Shown here in pieces: positions 26,665 to 37,295 of a stretch of 64,000 bases of DNA. The number at the start of each line of letters is the position of its first letter. Position 1 is the first letter of the stretch. The notes beneath the pieces were generated by a model. The model searched no databases, was not told where the DNA came from, and saw only the letters and a list, made by a program, of their open reading frames with translations. The translations under genes were made by a program, and so were the position numbers. The DNA is from Pseudolysinimonas_A sp039912695 (GTDB lineage: Bacteria > Actinomycetota > Actinomycetes > Actinomycetales > Microbacteriaceae), in contig NZ_JBDSPJ010000017.1 in assembly GCF_039912695.1 (NCBI RefSeq), positions 1 to 64,000 of the forward strand, in the 5' to 3' direction.

Positions 26665-26685
26665 TCAACTTCAGCTTGAAGTTGA
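26665..26685. promoter_or_regulatory. 21-bp inverted repeat upstream of ftsZ (candidate MerR-type/FtsR operator)
   Basis: TCAACTTCA-GCT-TGAAGTTGA: two perfect 9-bp arms around three bases. A nearly identical site lies at 58591-58611 upstream of a MerR-family gene two genes from ftsR. MerR regulators bind such long inverted repeats, and FtsR activates ftsZ in Corynebacterium; binding here is inference. Confidence 0.6.
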
Positions 26686-26764
26686 GAATCTCTCTCAGTA
26701 CGATGATTCGCCCTTACGGTAAGCGCGAGAGCTGGCAACGCCCCGGACATCCGTGCGCGTGTCG

Positions 26765-27697
26765 TCAGTCGGCGTGAAAGACCGCGCTCCCCGGTGCGGA
26801 GACGTCGTACTCCCCCGGACCGCTGCCGGCGAAGCGGGCGAGCAACGCTGCAAGAACCTCCGCCTTGCGGGTCGAACTATCTGCGCTCCCCCAGACCACC
26901 CGTTGGGCGCTGTCGCTCAAGGTCAGAGTGACATCGTCGTGGGTTTGGGCTGAGACCGAGTCGACTTGAGAAGAGACCGCCGCCGGGAGCGCGATCAGTA
27001 CTTGACTCATCGCTGCGAATCCCTGACCGCTGACCCCATCCGCATCCACGACGAGAAGCGGCAAACCTGCCGGTCGAGTCGCCGACGACGCTAAGACCAC
27101 TCCCGCAGCGTCAACGCTGTCGAATCCGGACGCCGTCGCCACGAGACCGATCGGCGAACGTTCAACGATGTGGATGACGAGGGTTCCTGGCGGGATGAGT
27201 TCTGTCACATAGCTGCGGATCGTCGGAAACTGCGAGAGATCGCTCTCGAGGCGCGCGGTGTCGATGAGTGCCAACGGAGTACCCAGCTGACCCGAGACAG
27301 CGTTCGCAACGACCACAGGATCGAGGCTGGCGGCGCCCTCGACCCGCACGTCGCGCAGCGCGAGGATCGGCGAATACACCGCGGTGAGGACGAGGGCCGC
27401 CATGACGCTCACAATCGCGAGAGCAATCGTCCACCCGAGGCGACGACTCCGAGCGCGGCGGGTGAAGCGTTTGACCTCGGCCTTTTCGTAGCGCCTACGC
27501 ACCCGCTGGGCGGACCGCGATTCGCGCGAGGACGACGCTCGTTCGCGCTTCGTGGTCGTCCCTGCGCCGCGACGTGTCGCCACCTGGGGCTCGCCGCGGA
27601 TCGGTGCCGGCTTTCGCGGCAACGCAGCGGCACGCGGGGTGGGTGCGGGCTTCGGAGACGGACTGGGCTGACCGCCGGGCCGGTCGGGGCGCTTCAC
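26765..27697 (-). CDS. ftsQ: Cell division protein FtsQ (DivIB)
   Basis: Bitopic divisome protein linking FtsB/FtsL and early division proteins. The 310 residues have a long basic, Pro/Arg-rich cytoplasmic part (about 1-88), one membrane helix (about 89-112), then the POTRA domain starting near ALRDVRVEGAASLDP and a beta domain. The start at 27697 overlaps the murC stop by four bases. ftsZ follows 134 bp later with its own regulatory region. Confidence 0.9.
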   Translation of the reverse strand: MKRPDRPGGQPSPSPKPAPTPRAAALPRKPAPIRGEPQVATRRGAGTTTKRERASSSRESRSAQRVRRRYEKAEVKRFTRRARSRRLGWTIALAIVSVMAALVLTAVYSPILALRDVRVEGAASLDPVVVANAVSGQLGTPLALIDTARLESDLSQFPTIRSYVTELIPPGTLVIHIVERSPIGLVATASGFDSVDAAGVVLASSATRPAGLPLLVVDADGVSGQGFAAMSQVLIALPAAVSSQVDSVSAQTHDDVTLTLSDSAQRVVWGSADSSTRKAEVLAALLARFAGSGPGEYDVSAPGSAVFHAD

Positions 27698-29091
27698 CTG
27701 TCGAGTGCCGCGACGAGTTGAGGGATGATTCGGTAGACATCACCGCAGGACAGCGTCATCACGAGGTCCCCCGGACGAGCAAGTTCCGCGACTCGGTTGG
27801 CTGCGTCTTGCCAGTCGGGCACGTAGTCGACCCGCGATGGATCGTGGAATCGCTCCGCGACGAGCGCGCCGGTCACCCCTTCGATCGGGTCTTCTCGCGC
27901 GCCGTAGACGTCGAGGACGACGGTGTGATCAGCAAGCCGCTCGTACGCTTCCGCGAACTCGCCGGCCATGGCTCGAGTGCGGCTGTACAGGTGCGGTTGG
28001 TGAACGGCGATGACACGACCCTCGCCAACGACCGAACGTGCCGTCTCAAGCGCTGCGACAACCTCGGTCGGATGGTGCGCGTAGTCGTCAAAAACACGCA
28101 CCCCGTGCACTGTCGCGTGCAGTTCGAAGCGACGACCGGTGCCCGCAAAAACGCCGAGCACGCGAGCCGCCTCGGTCGGGTCGAAGCCCAGCCCCACGAG
28201 TACGGCAAACACCCCGGCCGCATTGAGGGCGTTGTGTGCTCCCGCCACGGCAAGCCGGGTGGGGTAGCCGTGCCCCGCGTACTGCAACGTGAACGCGAGA
28301 GTCTCGCCCGCATCCAGATCGGTGATGCGGATGTCGGCATCCTCAGCGTGCCCGAACGTCAACGCCGTCACCGTGCTCGCAATCGTCGCGCGCGCGGCAA
28401 CAGCTCGCGCGCCCGGATTGTCAGCCGAGGTGACCAGCAGCTCAGCCGCCCGGGACGCGAAGGCGACGAAAGCATCCTCGACCGCTTCTTCCGACCCGTA
28501 GTGATCGAGGTGATCGGTGTCGAGGTTCGTGATCAGTGCCACCGCAGGGTCATAGAGCAGGAACGACCCGTCTGACTCGTCGGCTTCGATCACCCAGAGC
28601 TCGCCAGATCCGTATCCCGAGCTGCGTCCGGTTTCGGCAAGAACTCCGCCGCTAACGAAACTCGGGTCGACCGCGAGCTCACGAAGCGCCGTGACCACCA
28701 TCCCGGTCGAGGTCGTCTTGCCGTGCGCACCCGCGACGGCGATCAGGCGCGCACCGCGCACCAGCCAGGCCAGCGCATTCGCCCGATGCAGGACCGGGAT
28801 GCCGCGGCGCAGCGCCTCCTGATACTCGGGGTTTTCTTGCCACAGAGCACCCGTAACGACGAGCGTGTCGGCGTCCGCGACGTGAGCGGCATCATGGCCA
28901 ATCCAGATCTGAGCGCCGGCCTCCCGCAGATCTTGGACTGCAGCCGAGTCGCTGCGATCCGACCCGGTCACCTGATGGCCCGCCTCCAGGAAGAGTCGGG
29001 CGATGCCGCTCATTCCTGAGCCGCCGATCCCGACGAAGTGGAGCTTGCCCAACTCGGTCGGGAGCTCGAGCTCGAGGTCGGGCTTGATCAT
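27694..29091 (-). CDS. murC: UDP-N-acetylmuramate--L-alanine ligase
   Basis: Adds L-alanine to UDP-MurNAc, the first amino acid of the stem peptide. The 465 residues have the N-terminal UDP-binding GIGGSGMSGIA, the ATP loop GAHGKTTSTGM, the ADESDGSF metal-binding stretch and the FDDYAHHPTEV motif. ATG at 29091 gives the family N-terminus; the open frame further upstream is a shadow inside murG. The start is 10 bp after the murG stop, and the stop overlaps ftsQ by four bases. Confidence 0.96.
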   Translation of the reverse strand: MIKPDLELELPTELGKLHFVGIGGSGMSGIARLFLEAGHQVTGSDRSDSAAVQDLREAGAQIWIGHDAAHVADADTLVVTGALWQENPEYQEALRRGIPVLHRANALAWLVRGARLIAVAGAHGKTTSTGMVVTALRELAVDPSFVSGGVLAETGRSSGYGSGELWVIEADESDGSFLLYDPAVALITNLDTDHLDHYGSEEAVEDAFVAFASRAAELLVTSADNPGARAVAARATIASTVTALTFGHAEDADIRITDLDAGETLAFTLQYAGHGYPTRLAVAGAHNALNAAGVFAVLVGLGFDPTEAARVLGVFAGTGRRFELHATVHGVRVFDDYAHHPTEVVAALETARSVVGEGRVIAVHQPHLYSRTRAMAGEFAEAYERLADHTVVLDVYGAREDPIEGVTGALVAERFHDPSRVDYVPDWQDAANRVAELARPGDLVMTLSCGDVYRIIPQLVAALDR

Positions 29092-29101
29092 CGGATCAAC
29101 G

Positions 29102-30205
29102 CTACCGGTGCCCTGAGGGGTGCGCTGAGGAACGCGCGTCGCGCTGCGCCTGCAGAACCAGATCGACCATCGCATCCGCGGCATCCCGCACGCCGATTGC
29201 CGCCATCCTGGCCGCCATGTCGGCAACCCGCTCCGGGCGCGCGAGCAACGCGACGAGGGTCGACTCGACCCAGGCAGGGGTGAAGGCGGCATCGGTGACG
29301 AGCAGCGCTCCCCCGGCCTCGACGGCCCCTCGAGCGTTGAGTACCTGCTCGCCGTTACCGACGGCGTAGGGCACGTAGACCGCAGGCACTCCCACGGCCG
29401 CGAGCTCGGAGACTGTTGTCGCCCCGGCCCGCGACACCGCGAGGTCGGCCACCGCGAGGGCAAGTTCCATCCGATCGCAATACTCGACGACCCGGTAGCC
29501 CTCGAGCCCAGGATCGGTGACCGGCGACCGCGACCCGGTGATGTGCAACACCTGCCAGCCGCTGCCGAGGATTGCCGCCACGGATGCCGACACCGTCTCG
29601 TTGAGGCGCCGAGCCCCCGTCGACCCCCCGGTCACGAGCAGCACGGGTCGCTCGCCGAGGTCGAAGAACTGTCGCGCTGCGGTGCGTGCTGACGGGATGT
29701 CGAGTCGCTCGATCTCCCGCCGGAGCGGGAGGCCCAGCAGCCGTGCGTGCGGCAGCCGGGTTCCGGCGAAAGTCACCGCGACGAACCTCGTCCACCGGGC
29801 ACCGAGACGATTCGCGATTCCCGGCTTGGCGTTTTGTTCGTGGATGACGATCGGCACCCTCTCGAGCCGTGCCGCGCGATACGCCGGAGCTGACGCGTAG
29901 CCGCCGAAGCCGACCACGACATCCACCCCCCGGTCCCGCAATATCCTGCGCGTCTGTCCAACGGCCGCGCCCCAGCGACCCGGGAATCGCAGTGCGTCCC
30001 GGTTCGGCCGACGCGGAAAGGGCAGCCGCGGCACGGTCAGCAACTCGTACCCGCGCGCCGGGACGAGCCGCGCCTCCAGCCCCTCGGCCGTTCCGAGGAC
30101 GAGCACCTCAGCATCCGGTTCGCGCTCGCGCAAGCGGTCGGCGGTGGCGAGCAGCGGATTGACGTGGCCGGCGGTTCCCCCGCCGGCGAAAAGGTAGGTG
30201 GTCAC
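29102..30205 (-). CDS. murG: Undecaprenyl-PP-MurNAc-pentapeptide GlcNAc transferase
   Basis: Peripheral inner-face glycosyltransferase making lipid II from lipid I. The 367 residues show the N-terminal G-loop GGGTAGHVNP, the second loop VVGFGGYASAP, HEQNAKPG, and the UDP-GlcNAc site GGSTGARRLNE and GAGATTVSEL-type stretch (SRAGATTVSE). GTG at 30205 overlaps the ftsW stop by four bases (GTGA), so translation is coupled to ftsW. Confidence 0.96.
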   Translation of the reverse strand: MTTYLFAGGGTAGHVNPLLATADRLREREPDAEVLVLGTAEGLEARLVPARGYELLTVPRLPFPRRPNRDALRFPGRWGAAVGQTRRILRDRGVDVVVGFGGYASAPAYRAARLERVPIVIHEQNAKPGIANRLGARWTRFVAVTFAGTRLPHARLLGLPLRREIERLDIPSARTAARQFFDLGERPVLLVTGGSTGARRLNETVSASVAAILGSGWQVLHITGSRSPVTDPGLEGYRVVEYCDRMELALAVADLAVSRAGATTVSELAAVGVPAVYVPYAVGNGEQVLNARGAVEAGGALLVTDAAFTPAWVESTLVALLARPERVADMAARMAAIGVRDAADAMVDLVLQAQRDARSSAHPSGHR

Positions 30206-31474
30206 TGTGCCGTGCCTGGGGTGACCCGTGCGCCGGGTGACCGACGACCGGGACGGTCGTCGGCGCTGGCACCGCGGAGACGGCCAGAAATGGCCGTCTC
30301 TCTGGGCGAAGTGCGCGCAAACGACAACACCACCCCGATCGCGGCCATCGTCGTGATGAGCGCCGACCCGCCCGACGAGACGAGGGGTAACGGGACGCCA
30401 AGCACCGGGAGCACTCCGAGCACCACCGCGATGTTCACGAATGCCTGGCCGATGATCCAGACCATGGCGACGCTCGTCGCGGTTTTCGCGAACAGATCGC
30501 GCACCATGCGAATGATGCGGATGAAGCAGATCGCGAGAAGCACGAACAGAATCAGCACCAGGATGCAGCCGACAAGGCCCAGCTCCTCGCCGATGATCGC
30601 GAAGATGAAGTCGTTGTCTGCGGCGGGGAGCCACGCCCATTTCGCGGCCGAATTGCCGAGCCCGACGCCGAAGACTCCGCCGTGCGCGAGCGCCTCCCAG
30701 CCGTTGACGCTCTGCCAGCAGTGCAGCCCGTAGAGGACCGGGTCGAGTTTCTTCGGGTCACAACCGGCGAGCCACGCGTCGAAACGTCCGCTGCGTGAGG
30801 CGCTCACCGAGATCGCGATCCAGCCGGGGAGCGCGACGGCGGCGAGTGCCGCGAGGATGATCCGGAGCCGCACCCCGGCGAAGAACAGCGCGCCGAGAAC
30901 GATCGCGAGCAAAATCAGGGCGGTGCCGAGATCGTTGCCGAGCAGGACGAGGACGATGGCCAGTCCGGCGACCGGGAAGATCGGCAGCGCTACGTGCCGC
31001 CAATTGTCGAGGAGGTGGCGCTTGGTGGTCAGCACCCAGGCGAGCCAGACGACGAGTGCGAATTTGATGAACTCGGACGGCTGCAGAGTAAACGAGCCGA
31101 GGCGGAGCCAGTTGGTGTTGTAGCCGTTTCCGAAACCGAGAGGCGTGAAGACGAGCAGTTGCAGGAGCAACCCGATCCCGACGGCATGCCACGCCCATCT
31201 GCGCCAGAAACTGACGGGCGCGCGCGACGCAATCAGCATCACGGGAATTCCGACCAACGCGAAGATTCCCTGCCGAGACGCCTGGGCAAAAAAGTCCCCG
31301 TCATCAACGCGCGACTCGATCGATGACGACGACAACACCATCACCAGCCCAAAAGCGAGTAGGAACAGGGTCGTGCCGAGCAGCAAGAAGAACTCGGGCG
31401 TCTCCGCGGCGAAAAGCTTGCGAACGGCGACTCGAGCGAACGAAACGGGCTTGTCACCCGCTTCAGGCTGCGGC

Positions 31475-33132
<1,658 letters not shown>

Positions 33133-33148
<16 letters not shown>

Positions 33149-34263
33149 TCAAGGTAGAACGCGCCGACACCGGCTGCGACGAAGAGTGCGGCGATGATCC
33201 AGAAGCGCACGACGACGGTGATTTCCGCCCAGCCCTTGAGCTCGAAGTGATGGTGGATGGGGCTCATCAGGAAGATGCGACGTCCCTCCCCGTACCGGCG
33301 CTTGGTGATCTTGAACCAGGCGCGCTGGAGGATGACCGACCCCGTCGTCATGATGTGAAGGCCCGCGATCACCACGAGCAGCAGTTCGGTGCGGCTGAGA
33401 ATCGCCAGTGCAGCGAGCGCTCCGCCGAGGGCCATCGACCCGGTGTCGCCCATAAAGATCTGGGCCGGCGAGGTGTTCCACCACAGGAACCCGATCAGCG
33501 CTCCGCAGATCGCCGCTGCCGCAACCGCGAGGTCGATCGGGTCGCGCACCTCGTAACACTTGTACGCCACCGCGTGGTCGAGTGTCCTGCTGAAGCACGA
33601 CTGGTTGAACTGCCAGAAGCCGATGAAGATGTACGCCCCGATTGCGAAAATCGACGCACCCGCCGCGAGACCGTCAAGTCCGTCGGTGACGTTAACGGCG
33701 TTCGAGGTGCTTGTCGTAATGACGTTCACCCAGACCACGAAGAGCACGAAGCCGATGACCGTGCCGAAGGCCGCCAGGTTGAGCCAGCCGATATCGCGAA
33801 CACCAGAGATGTTGGTTGACGCGGGCGTGAGGCCGTTTTCGTCACGGAAGTTCTCCGTGATCGCGAACACCGCGAACACCGTGCCGATGATGACTTGGCC
33901 AGCGATCTTGGTCCAGCCGCCGATGCCGAGGCTGCGCTGCTTGCGCGTCTTGATGAAGTCGTCGATGAAGCCGACGAGTCCGAGGCCGAACGCCATCCCG
34001 AAGACGAGCACGCCGACCATCGTCCAGGGAACACCAGCCACCCAGTGCCCAACGATGTAACCGAGGAGTCCCCCGATCAGGAAGACGATGCCGCCCATCG
34101 TCGGAGTTCCGCGTTTCGTGTGATGACTGAGTTGCCCCCCGGCGACGCCGTCGTCGCGAATGAACTGACCCCAGCCGAGCCGCCTGAACAGCCGGATGAA
34201 CAACGGGGTGAGAAAGAGCGTGAAGGCGAGCGAGAAGGCTCCCGCGAAGAGCAGAGCAATCAC
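33133..34263 (-). CDS. mraY: Phospho-N-acetylmuramoyl-pentapeptide transferase
   Basis: Transfers phospho-MurNAc-pentapeptide to undecaprenyl phosphate, giving lipid I. The 376-residue protein has about ten membrane helices. Active-site features: GFIDDFIK with the adjacent aspartates, NVTDGLDGLA, MGDTGSMALGG and the SPIHHHFELKGW histidine loop. GTG at 34263 overlaps the murF stop by four bases. Insert around residues 140-150 (NENGLTP region) is seen in other actinobacteria. Confidence 0.96.
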
Positions 34264-35657
34264 GCGGTCACCCCGCCCAACGTGTCGCCGAGGAAGCGGA
34301 GGCCCGCCGACTTGGAGGACTTCACGAGCACCACGTCGCCCGGCCGGAGTTCCTCACGGAGGAAAGCGTAGGCCGCCTCGGCATCGGCGACGAACACCGA
34401 CTCCCCGTCCCACGATCCCTCAAGACCAGCAGCTGCATGGATGTGGCGCGCGCGTTCGCCGACCACGACCAGTTGAGCAATGTTGAGCCGCACGACCAGA
34501 CGGCCGATCCGGTCGTGTTCTTCCTGGGAGTACTCACCCAGTTCGGCCATCTCACCGAGGACGGCAATTGATCGACGGCCGGCCTGCGCCAACTGCGCGA
34601 GCGTCTTGAGCGCAGCGGCGGTCGAGTCGGGGCTCGCATTGTAAGCATCGTTGATGACCGTGACGCCGGTCCCGGGATCGAGCAGCTCCATGCGCCAGCG
34701 CTCGGCTCGCGGAACAGTCTCGATCGCGGCGATTGCCCGCGCGGCAGGCACGCCGAGTTCGCGAGCGGCCGCCAGGGTCGCAAGAGCGTTCGCGACGTGG
34801 TGCTCGCCGAGGATGCGGAGCGTCACCCTTCGACGTTCACCGTCGGCGAGATAGTCAAATGCTGTGCCGTCGATTGTGGCGTCGATGTCGTCCGCCCGCA
34901 CGTCATTGACCTCCCCCAGGCCGAAACGCACGACGCGTGCCGCGGTGAGGTCGGCCATCGCGGAAACCCGAGGGTCGTCCCCGTTCAGCAGCGCGACGGC
35001 ATCGGGCGGAAGGTTGGTCACCATCTCGGCCTTCGCGCGCTGGATCGCGTCGATCCCGCCGAACTCGCCCGCGTGCGCAAGGCCCACCTTCAGAACGATG
35101 CCGATATCGGGGACAACGATCGCGATCAGACGGGCGATCTCCCCGATCTTGCTGGCCCCCATCTCGACGACCAGGTACTCGGTGTCTTCGTCGATTCGCA
35201 GCATCGACATGGGTGCACCGACGTGGTTATTGAACGACCCTTCGGGTACGACGGTTCGGCCCTCCGCAGCGAGCACCGCGTGCAGAAGATTCTTCGTCGT
35301 GGTTTTGCCATTCGAGCCCGTGACTGCGACGACCCGCAGGCGTCCGAGAGCACGCACGCGCGCGACGACCACGCGGGCGAGCGCGGCGAGTGCAGTCACG
35401 CCGTCATCGACGACGATCACGGCCGCCCCCGCATCCGTTTCGCGCTCCGCCACGATCAGCGCGGCGCCCGCGTCAACAGCCGCGCCGACGAAAAGCGCGC
35501 CGTCGGTGTGCTCACCGGGCAGAGCGAAGAACACCGATCCAGCGGTGACGAGCCGCGAGTCGGTCTCGACACTGCCGGTAATCACGGCGTCGGGTTCGCC
35601 CCGCACAATCCTGCCGCCGAGAGCATCCGCGATCTCGGTCAGGGTGAGAGCGATCAC
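34260..35657 (-). CDS. murF: UDP-N-acetylmuramoyl-tripeptide--D-Ala-D-Ala ligase
   Basis: Adds D-Ala-D-Ala to complete the pentapeptide precursor. The 465 residues have DSRLVTAGSVFFAL in the UDP domain, the ATP loop GSNGKTTTKNL, EMGASKIGEIARL, NDAYNASPDS and the closing VVLVKSSKSAGL. GTG at 35657 overlaps the murE stop by four bases. Confidence 0.96.
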   Translation of the reverse strand: MIALTLTEIADALGGRIVRGEPDAVITGSVETDSRLVTAGSVFFALPGEHTDGALFVGAAVDAGAALIVAERETDAGAAVIVVDDGVTALAALARVVVARVRALGRLRVVAVTGSNGKTTTKNLLHAVLAAEGRTVVPEGSFNNHVGAPMSMLRIDEDTEYLVVEMGASKIGEIARLIAIVVPDIGIVLKVGLAHAGEFGGIDAIQRAKAEMVTNLPPDAVALLNGDDPRVSAMADLTAARVVRFGLGEVNDVRADDIDATIDGTAFDYLADGERRRVTLRILGEHHVANALATLAAARELGVPAARAIAAIETVPRAERWRMELLDPGTGVTVINDAYNASPDSTAAALKTLAQLAQAGRRSIAVLGEMAELGEYSQEEHDRIGRLVVRLNIAQLVVVGERARHIHAAAGLEGSWDGESVFVADAEAAYAFLREELRPGDVVLVKSSKSAGLRFLGDTLGGVTA

Positions 35658-37234
35658 CAGCCGGCCCCGCGCAGAGCCTCTCGGGCAAGTTCGCGTGCGG
35701 AATACGGCGTCCGCTGGCCCTCGATGTCGCGATAGTCCTGGTGACCGGGACCTGCCCAGAGAATCGAATCGCCTTCTTTGGCGAGCGAAACCGCTTTCAC
35801 AATCGCGGCCTCGGGTGGACTTACCTCGTAAGTCTCGGGTTGGTGCTGGGCGAGTTGCGCGCCCGCAAGGAGGGTCTGTCGAATCTCCGCCGGGTTTTCG
35901 AACCGTGGATGGTGATCGGTCACGATGAGGATGTCGCTGCCCTCCGCCGCGACTCGCCCCATGTCGAGCCGCTTCGTCTTGTCGCGGTCGCCGTCGGCAC
36001 CGAAAACCATGATCGTGCGCCCGGTCGTGAATTGCCGAACCGCGGCGAGGGTGTTTTCAAACGCGTCAGGGCTGTGCCCGAAGTCGACGTAGACGCTGGG
36101 ACCGCGGTCGCCCGACACCCGTTCAGTGCGCCCCGGGAGGTAGGCCTGGATGCCGCCATCGGCATCCAGCGCGCTGCCAATTGCCGCGAGTTCGAAACCG
36201 GCCTCGACAAGCATGACAATTCCGAGGGCAGCGTTTGCGGCCATGTGCCACCCGATCAGCGGTTCACGGGTGACCAGACTGCGCCCCTCCGGACCACTCA
36301 GGCGGAACTCGGTGTACGCGGCGGTGGCATCAAGGATCTCGACCGTCCAGTCGGCGCCTGCGACATCTTCGGCAGAGGCATGACCGATCGTCGCGATCGT
36401 CGTGACCGGCACTCGTGCCGCCTCGACGACCCGCGCGCCATAGGCCGTATCGAGACAGACGACGGCGCGCTTGGCGAGGTCGGGCTGGAAGAGGGGAAGT
36501 TTTGCCTGGAAATAGCGCTCCATCGCCAGCTCGACGGTCTCAGCACGATAGTCGTCGAGATGGTCGTGGCTCAGGTTGGTGAAGCCCACGACATCGAACA
36601 GCAGCCCGTCAACGCGGTGGTGGGTGAGGGCTTGAGCGCTGACTTCGATCGCGACCGCACGAACTCCCCCCTCGCGCATCCGGGCGAGCAGCGCGTGCAT
36701 CTCGCTCGCTTCGGGAGTCGTCAGCCGGCTCACGATCGTCAGGTCGCCGATGTGCCGCTCAGCGGTCGACGACAGACCGGTCACGAGCCCCAGTTGTTTG
36801 AGGGTGGCCTCCAACAGATACGAGGTTGAGGTCTTGCCGTTGGTTCCCGTGGTGCCAAACAGCAACGGGGTCTGCTCGCGGGTGCGGTAGACCCAGGCGG
36901 AGACCTCGCCCAAGGCGAGCCGCGGGTTCTCGACGATCAGGATCGGCAGGCCCGAATCTGTCGCGAGGTCGGCGCCTTCGGCGTCAGTCAGCAGCGCGAC
37001 CGCGCCACCCTCCCTCGCCTGTGCCGCGTAGGAGGCGCCGTGGACGCCCTTGAGCCCTTGAACACCGACAAAGAGGTCGCCGGGGTGAAGGTCACCGGTG
37101 CTGAGCGTCACGCCCGAGATCTCGAGACCGTCGACAGAGCCGCGGTGCTCGACACCGAACTCCTGCACGAATCCGGCGAGCGAGCGGGGCGAAACGTGCT
37201 CCGGCCGGAGGACCGGGGGGATCCTGGAACTCAG
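35654..37234 (-). CDS. murE: UDP-MurNAc-tripeptide ligase MurE, probable CTG start
   Basis: Adds the third, usually diamino, residue of the stem peptide. The 526 residues carry the ATP loop GTNGKTSTSYL, SAQALTHHRVDG, FTNLSHDHLDDY and the C-terminal HSPDAFENTL. The substrate-specificity loop reads D-H-H-P-R-F-E-N-P (HHPR at 441-444), not DNPR (mDAP) or DNPA (Lys). No ATG, GTG or TTG exists upstream of GTG 37168 in this frame, yet the conserved family lead (PPVLRPEH...PRSLA) lies upstream of it; CTG at 37234 has AGGAG six bases away. The GTG has no SD. Confidence 0.9.
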   Translation of the reverse strand: MSSRIPPVLRPEHVSPRSLAGFVQEFGVEHRGSVDGLEISGVTLSTGDLHPGDLFVGVQGLKGVHGASYAAQAREGGAVALLTDAEGADLATDSGLPILIVENPRLALGEVSAWVYRTREQTPLLFGTTGTNGKTSTSYLLEATLKQLGLVTGLSSTAERHIGDLTIVSRLTTPEASEMHALLARMREGGVRAVAIEVSAQALTHHRVDGLLFDVVGFTNLSHDHLDDYRAETVELAMERYFQAKLPLFQPDLAKRAVVCLDTAYGARVVEAARVPVTTIATIGHASAEDVAGADWTVEILDATAAYTEFRLSGPEGRSLVTREPLIGWHMAANAALGIVMLVEAGFELAAIGSALDADGGIQAYLPGRTERVSGDRGPSVYVDFGHSPDAFENTLAAVRQFTTGRTIMVFGADGDRDKTKRLDMGRVAAEGSDILIVTDHHPRFENPAEIRQTLLAGAQLAQHQPETYEVSPPEAAIVKAVSLAKEGDSILWAGPGHQDYRDIEGQRTPYSARELAREALRGAGW

Positions 37235-37240
37235 GCCCGT

Positions 37241-37248
37241 CTCCTCTC
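37241..37248 (-). promoter_or_regulatory. Ribosome binding site deciding the murE start
   Basis: Minus strand GAGAGGAG, with its AGGAG core six bases before CTG 37234. No comparable SD precedes the next start, GTG 37168. Confidence 0.6.
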
Positions 37249-37295
37249 GCTACGTTGTCATTCCGACCCTGCGGGCCGCGAATTGCGCCCTCCGG

